DNA of 14,470 nt from JAJXYP01 sp035541855 (GTDB lineage Bacteria > Patescibacteriota > Minisyncoccia > UBA6257 > 2-01-FULL-56-20), in the NCBI GenBank assembly GCA_035541855.1, contig DATKMM010000040.1, positions 1 to 14,470 of the forward strand, written 5' to 3'. Below are positions 12,914-14,470 of the stretch, one piece after another. The position numbers and the translations under genes were made by a program. Under the pieces are notes generated by a model. The model did not search any database, was not told where the DNA came from, and saw only the letters and a program-made list of their open reading frames with translations. Numbering within the stretch: position 1 is the stretch's first letter; every line of letters starts with the position of its first letter.

Positions 12914-14278
12914 ATGAGAAGACGCATAGCCGCGCTTTTCACGCTGTTTTTGAGTGCAATCGCGGTTTTCGGCCAGATAAATCCATGCGATCTGAATGCG
13001 GATGGATCCAATGACGCAGCTGACGTTTCTTCAGCTCTGTCGGCATTGATCAATCCGACCAATTCGCTGTATTGCGCGTCCCAGGCTCAGAGTATTACCG
13101 GGACATGCAATTCGGCGATGTATCAACGGGTTGTCATTGCGGCGTTTCCCGGAGGGGGCTGTCTGATAGGAACGGGGACGCTTCACAATACGGTTCAATT
13201 GTCGTGGACACCCTCCACGTCGCCTACCGTTTCAACCTATAACCTGTATCCAAGTTCCACATCCGGCGGAGAGGCGTTGGGGAGCCCGCTCTATGCGACA
13301 CCTCTTCCGGCGACGGTTGTGTGCAGCGGCACGAGCTGTTCCTGCGTAGATACGACGCAGGTTGGGCCTGTGAGCGTCTATTATGAAGCAACTGCCACGG
13401 ATACCAGCGATAACGTGAGTGGGTTTTCGAATGAAGTGATGGCGGCGATACCTGCTCCGGTTTCCGGATCGGCTGCCGCCGCCATTACGCCGACCTCGGC
13501 GCTCCGGGGGACGACGGCGCAGATGCCGTTGTCGATCACAAGCAGCACCGAAAACGTTGGAACGATGCGGTTCAGCGTGACGGTGCCTACCTGGGCGTCG
13601 AAAGCGACCGTGACCGCGACCAGTGGAAAACCGGTTGCGTGCACCATGAAAACCGCGCCGACGATAGATACACTGATGTGCGCCATGGCTGACTCGACGC
13701 TGAATGCCATTCCAACTGGTGCTACGATTGCAACCGTTAATGTGCCGATTCCTTCGACCATGACGGGGTCGGCGAACATCGGTTTGGTTTCAGGCGATGC
13801 ATCATCCATCCCGGGTGATGTAATGACACTTGCAACTGCGGGCGGTAAGCTGACGATCCTAACCTCGCAAGCACAGCAGGAGGCGAACCGGCATGAGGGC
13901 AAACCGAAATTGCCAGTACCGCCGGGTGGTGTGGTTCCGAAACGAAAGGGAGAAGGGTTGCTCCAGAGATGGAGCTGTGATCCGGATCCCGATTCGGATG
14001 GCACGCTCAGGTGCGTACTCACACTTCACCTGACGGATGCCATTGTCGCGACTCCCGAGTTCTTCACATTGCTCACTTCCAGCTCGGACCCTTCGGTGCT
14101 GGAACCGCCGGGAGACGTCAGGTTTAATCCGGCGGCGAAGGAGGTCGTGCTGTATTTTAAAGCCAAACCCTCCTTGGATCCTTCGCCGGAGATTGTTCAC
14201 GTTCCGGTGGTGGTCGGGGTTTCCATGAAGGAGGGGGATTCCCTGGCGACGACCGTCTGGGTTCCTCTGATCCGATAA
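12914..14278 (+). CDS. Secreted multidomain protein: dockerin-like, fibronectin-III-like, cohesin-like
   Basis: This 454-aa protein has a signal peptide (MRRRIAALFTLFLSAIAVFG, cleavage near 20). Residues 24-47 form one dockerin-type calcium loop, CDLNADGSNDAADV (D26, N28, D30, D37). The second half, CNSAMYQRVVIAAFPGGGC (65-83), keeps the helix and cysteines but has lost the DxNxDG ligands. Residues 92-180 resemble a fibronectin-III domain (TVQLSWTPSTSPTVSTYNLY ... SNEVMAAIP). Residues 190-316 resemble a cohesin-like beta domain, and 350-454 form another beta-rich domain. This combination is typical of Acidobacteriota secreted proteins. Binding or surface attachment is inferred; no enzyme motif is present. 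Codon use is less GC-skewed than in the aldolase and kinase genes. The gene is monocistronic, with its own promoter, strong Shine-Dalgarno and terminator. Confidence 0.85.
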   Translation: MRRRIAALFTLFLSAIAVFGQINPCDLNADGSNDAADVSSALSALINPTNSLYCASQAQSITGTCNSAMYQRVVIAAFPGGGCLIGTGTLHNTVQLSWTPSTSPTVSTYNLYPSSTSGGEALGSPLYATPLPATVVCSGTSCSCVDTTQVGPVSVYYEATATDTSDNVSGFSNEVMAAIPAPVSGSAAAAITPTSALRGTTAQMPLSITSSTENVGTMRFSVTVPTWASKATVTATSGKPVACTMKTAPTIDTLMCAMADSTLNAIPTGATIATVNVPIPSTMTGSANIGLVSGDASSIPGDVMTLATAGGKLTILTSQAQQEANRHEGKPKLPVPPGGVVPKRKGEGLLQRWSCDPDPDSDGTLRCVLTLHLTDAIVATPEFFTLLTSSSDPSVLEPPGDVRFNPAAKEVVLYFKAKPSLDPSPEIVHVPVVVGVSMKEGDSLATTVWVPLIR

Positions 14279-14281
14279 TAT

Positions 14282-14322
14282 GCCGGGTGTGGCGCCGTAA
14301 TGGCAGCCGCACCCGTTTTTTT
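14282..14322 (+). terminator. Strong intrinsic terminator after the secreted protein gene
   Basis: CGGGTG (14284-14289) pairs with CACCCG (14310-14315). The stem extends inward through a T-G wobble and GGC/GCC, and TTTTTTT follows (14316-14322). It begins 4 bp past the stop codon. It also shields the downstream transposase gene from read-through. Confidence 0.88.
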
Positions 14323-14331
14323 AGGGGTTAC

Positions 14332-14364
14332 GGGTGGCAATACAATACGCGGGTAATCCCACCC
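14332..14364. repeat. Inverted repeat next to the transposase gene, possible IS end
   Basis: GGGTGG (14332-14337) and CCACCC (14359-14364) are inverted copies, and GGGTAATCCCACCC (14351-14364) is itself GC-flanked. The position 30 bp before a transposase start fits the left terminal inverted repeat of an insertion sequence. The right end lies outside the window, so this cannot be confirmed. Confidence 0.3.
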
Positions 14365-14365
14365 T

Positions 14366-14403
14366 GTTGGTACAGCGGCGCTATCATAAAGCCATGTACC
14401 AAC
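14366..14403. promoter_or_regulatory. Hairpin sequestering the transposase start codon
   Basis: GTTGGTACA (14366-14374) is an exact reverse complement of TGTACCAAC (14395-14403), with a 20-nt spacer. The right arm begins at the second base of the ATG. A putative -10, TATCAT (14382-14387), lies inside the loop and ends 6 nt before the ATG. Only transcripts entering from outside would carry both arms. Confidence 0.5.
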
Positions 14404-14470
14404 TCAAACAAATTCCGTCGGAAGCACAGGCGAGAAAATATCTTCGCCGCGCTGTATTCGGCAAAAATGT
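14394..14470 (+). CDS. N terminus of a probable IS1595-type transposase (3' truncated by the window)
   Basis: Only the first 25 codons are present: MYQLKQIPSEAQARKYLRRA followed by VFGKN. The frame stays open to the right edge. The pattern 'ML/YQLK.FPSE..A.KYLRR..FG' resembles the start of IS1595-family (ISXO2-like) transposases, which continue with a zinc ribbon; that part is missing here. The family call therefore rests on a short N-terminal match from memory. Context supports a mobile element: inverted repeats upstream, a strong terminator before it, and a start codon locked in an inverted repeat. There is no Shine-Dalgarno; TATCAT ends 6 nt before the ATG. Confidence 0.5.
   Translation, partial: MYQLKQIPSEAQARKYLRRAVFGKN

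Noticed and set aside
1..14470. CRISPR arrays, tRNA and rRNA genes
   Set aside because: No regularly spaced direct repeats, cloverleaf sequences or rRNA-like conserved stretches were seen on either strand.

Overview
The window is 14.5 kb of GC-rich, compactly coded bacterial DNA. Twelve complete protein genes and two cut by the window edges are supported. No rRNA, tRNA or CRISPR array is visible. The central part (about 700-12,810) reads like a GC-rich member of the Patescibacteria/CPR (Parcubacteria-like). It has a transketolase split into a separate C-terminal subunit, a PfkB kinase beside a class II aldolase, a DUF763 protein, a short single-PDZ site-2 protease, and a pair of small membrane-anchored helical proteins of a type common in that group. 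TGA is used only as a stop. The taxonomic call is inference from gene content.

Layout. (1) 2-538 is the 3' end of a secreted-protein gene with a TIGR03437-type C-terminal domain, followed by hairpins. (2) 690-4818 is an autoregulated drug-efflux operon: MarR repressor, two membrane-fusion proteins (one long with a coiled coil, one short without), and a 14-TM DHA2/EmrB-type MFS transporter. A perfect 9+9 palindrome lies over its promoter and start region. (3) 5061-5693 on the minus strand is a SAM methyltransferase, convergent with the operon. (4) 5944-7397 holds the RseP-type protease and MsrB. (5) 7450-9783 holds a coiled-coil protein, DUF763, and two small single-TM proteins. (6) 9839-12811 is a sugar-phosphate block: transketolase C-half, a 36-bp perfect palindrome, then PfkB kinase and class II fructose-bisphosphate aldolase as a pair. 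(7) 12914-14278 is a secreted protein with dockerin-like, fibronectin-III-like and cohesin-like parts, ended by a strong terminator. (8) 14394-14470 is the start of a probable IS1595-type transposase.

The most notable pattern is in gene starts. Several genes (coiled-coil protein, DUF763, the 94-aa membrane protein, transketolase, PfkB, transposase, and the methyltransferase if its second ATG is used) have a -10 box ending exactly 6-7 nt before the ATG, with no Shine-Dalgarno. This predicts leaderless mRNAs. The secreted dockerin-type gene is the opposite: a -35/-10 promoter, a leader of about 70 nt and a textbook AAGGAGG. Together with its Acidobacteriota-like domain content, and that of the gene at the left edge, this suggests acquired surface-protein genes flanking a CPR-like core, or an assembly join that should be excluded.
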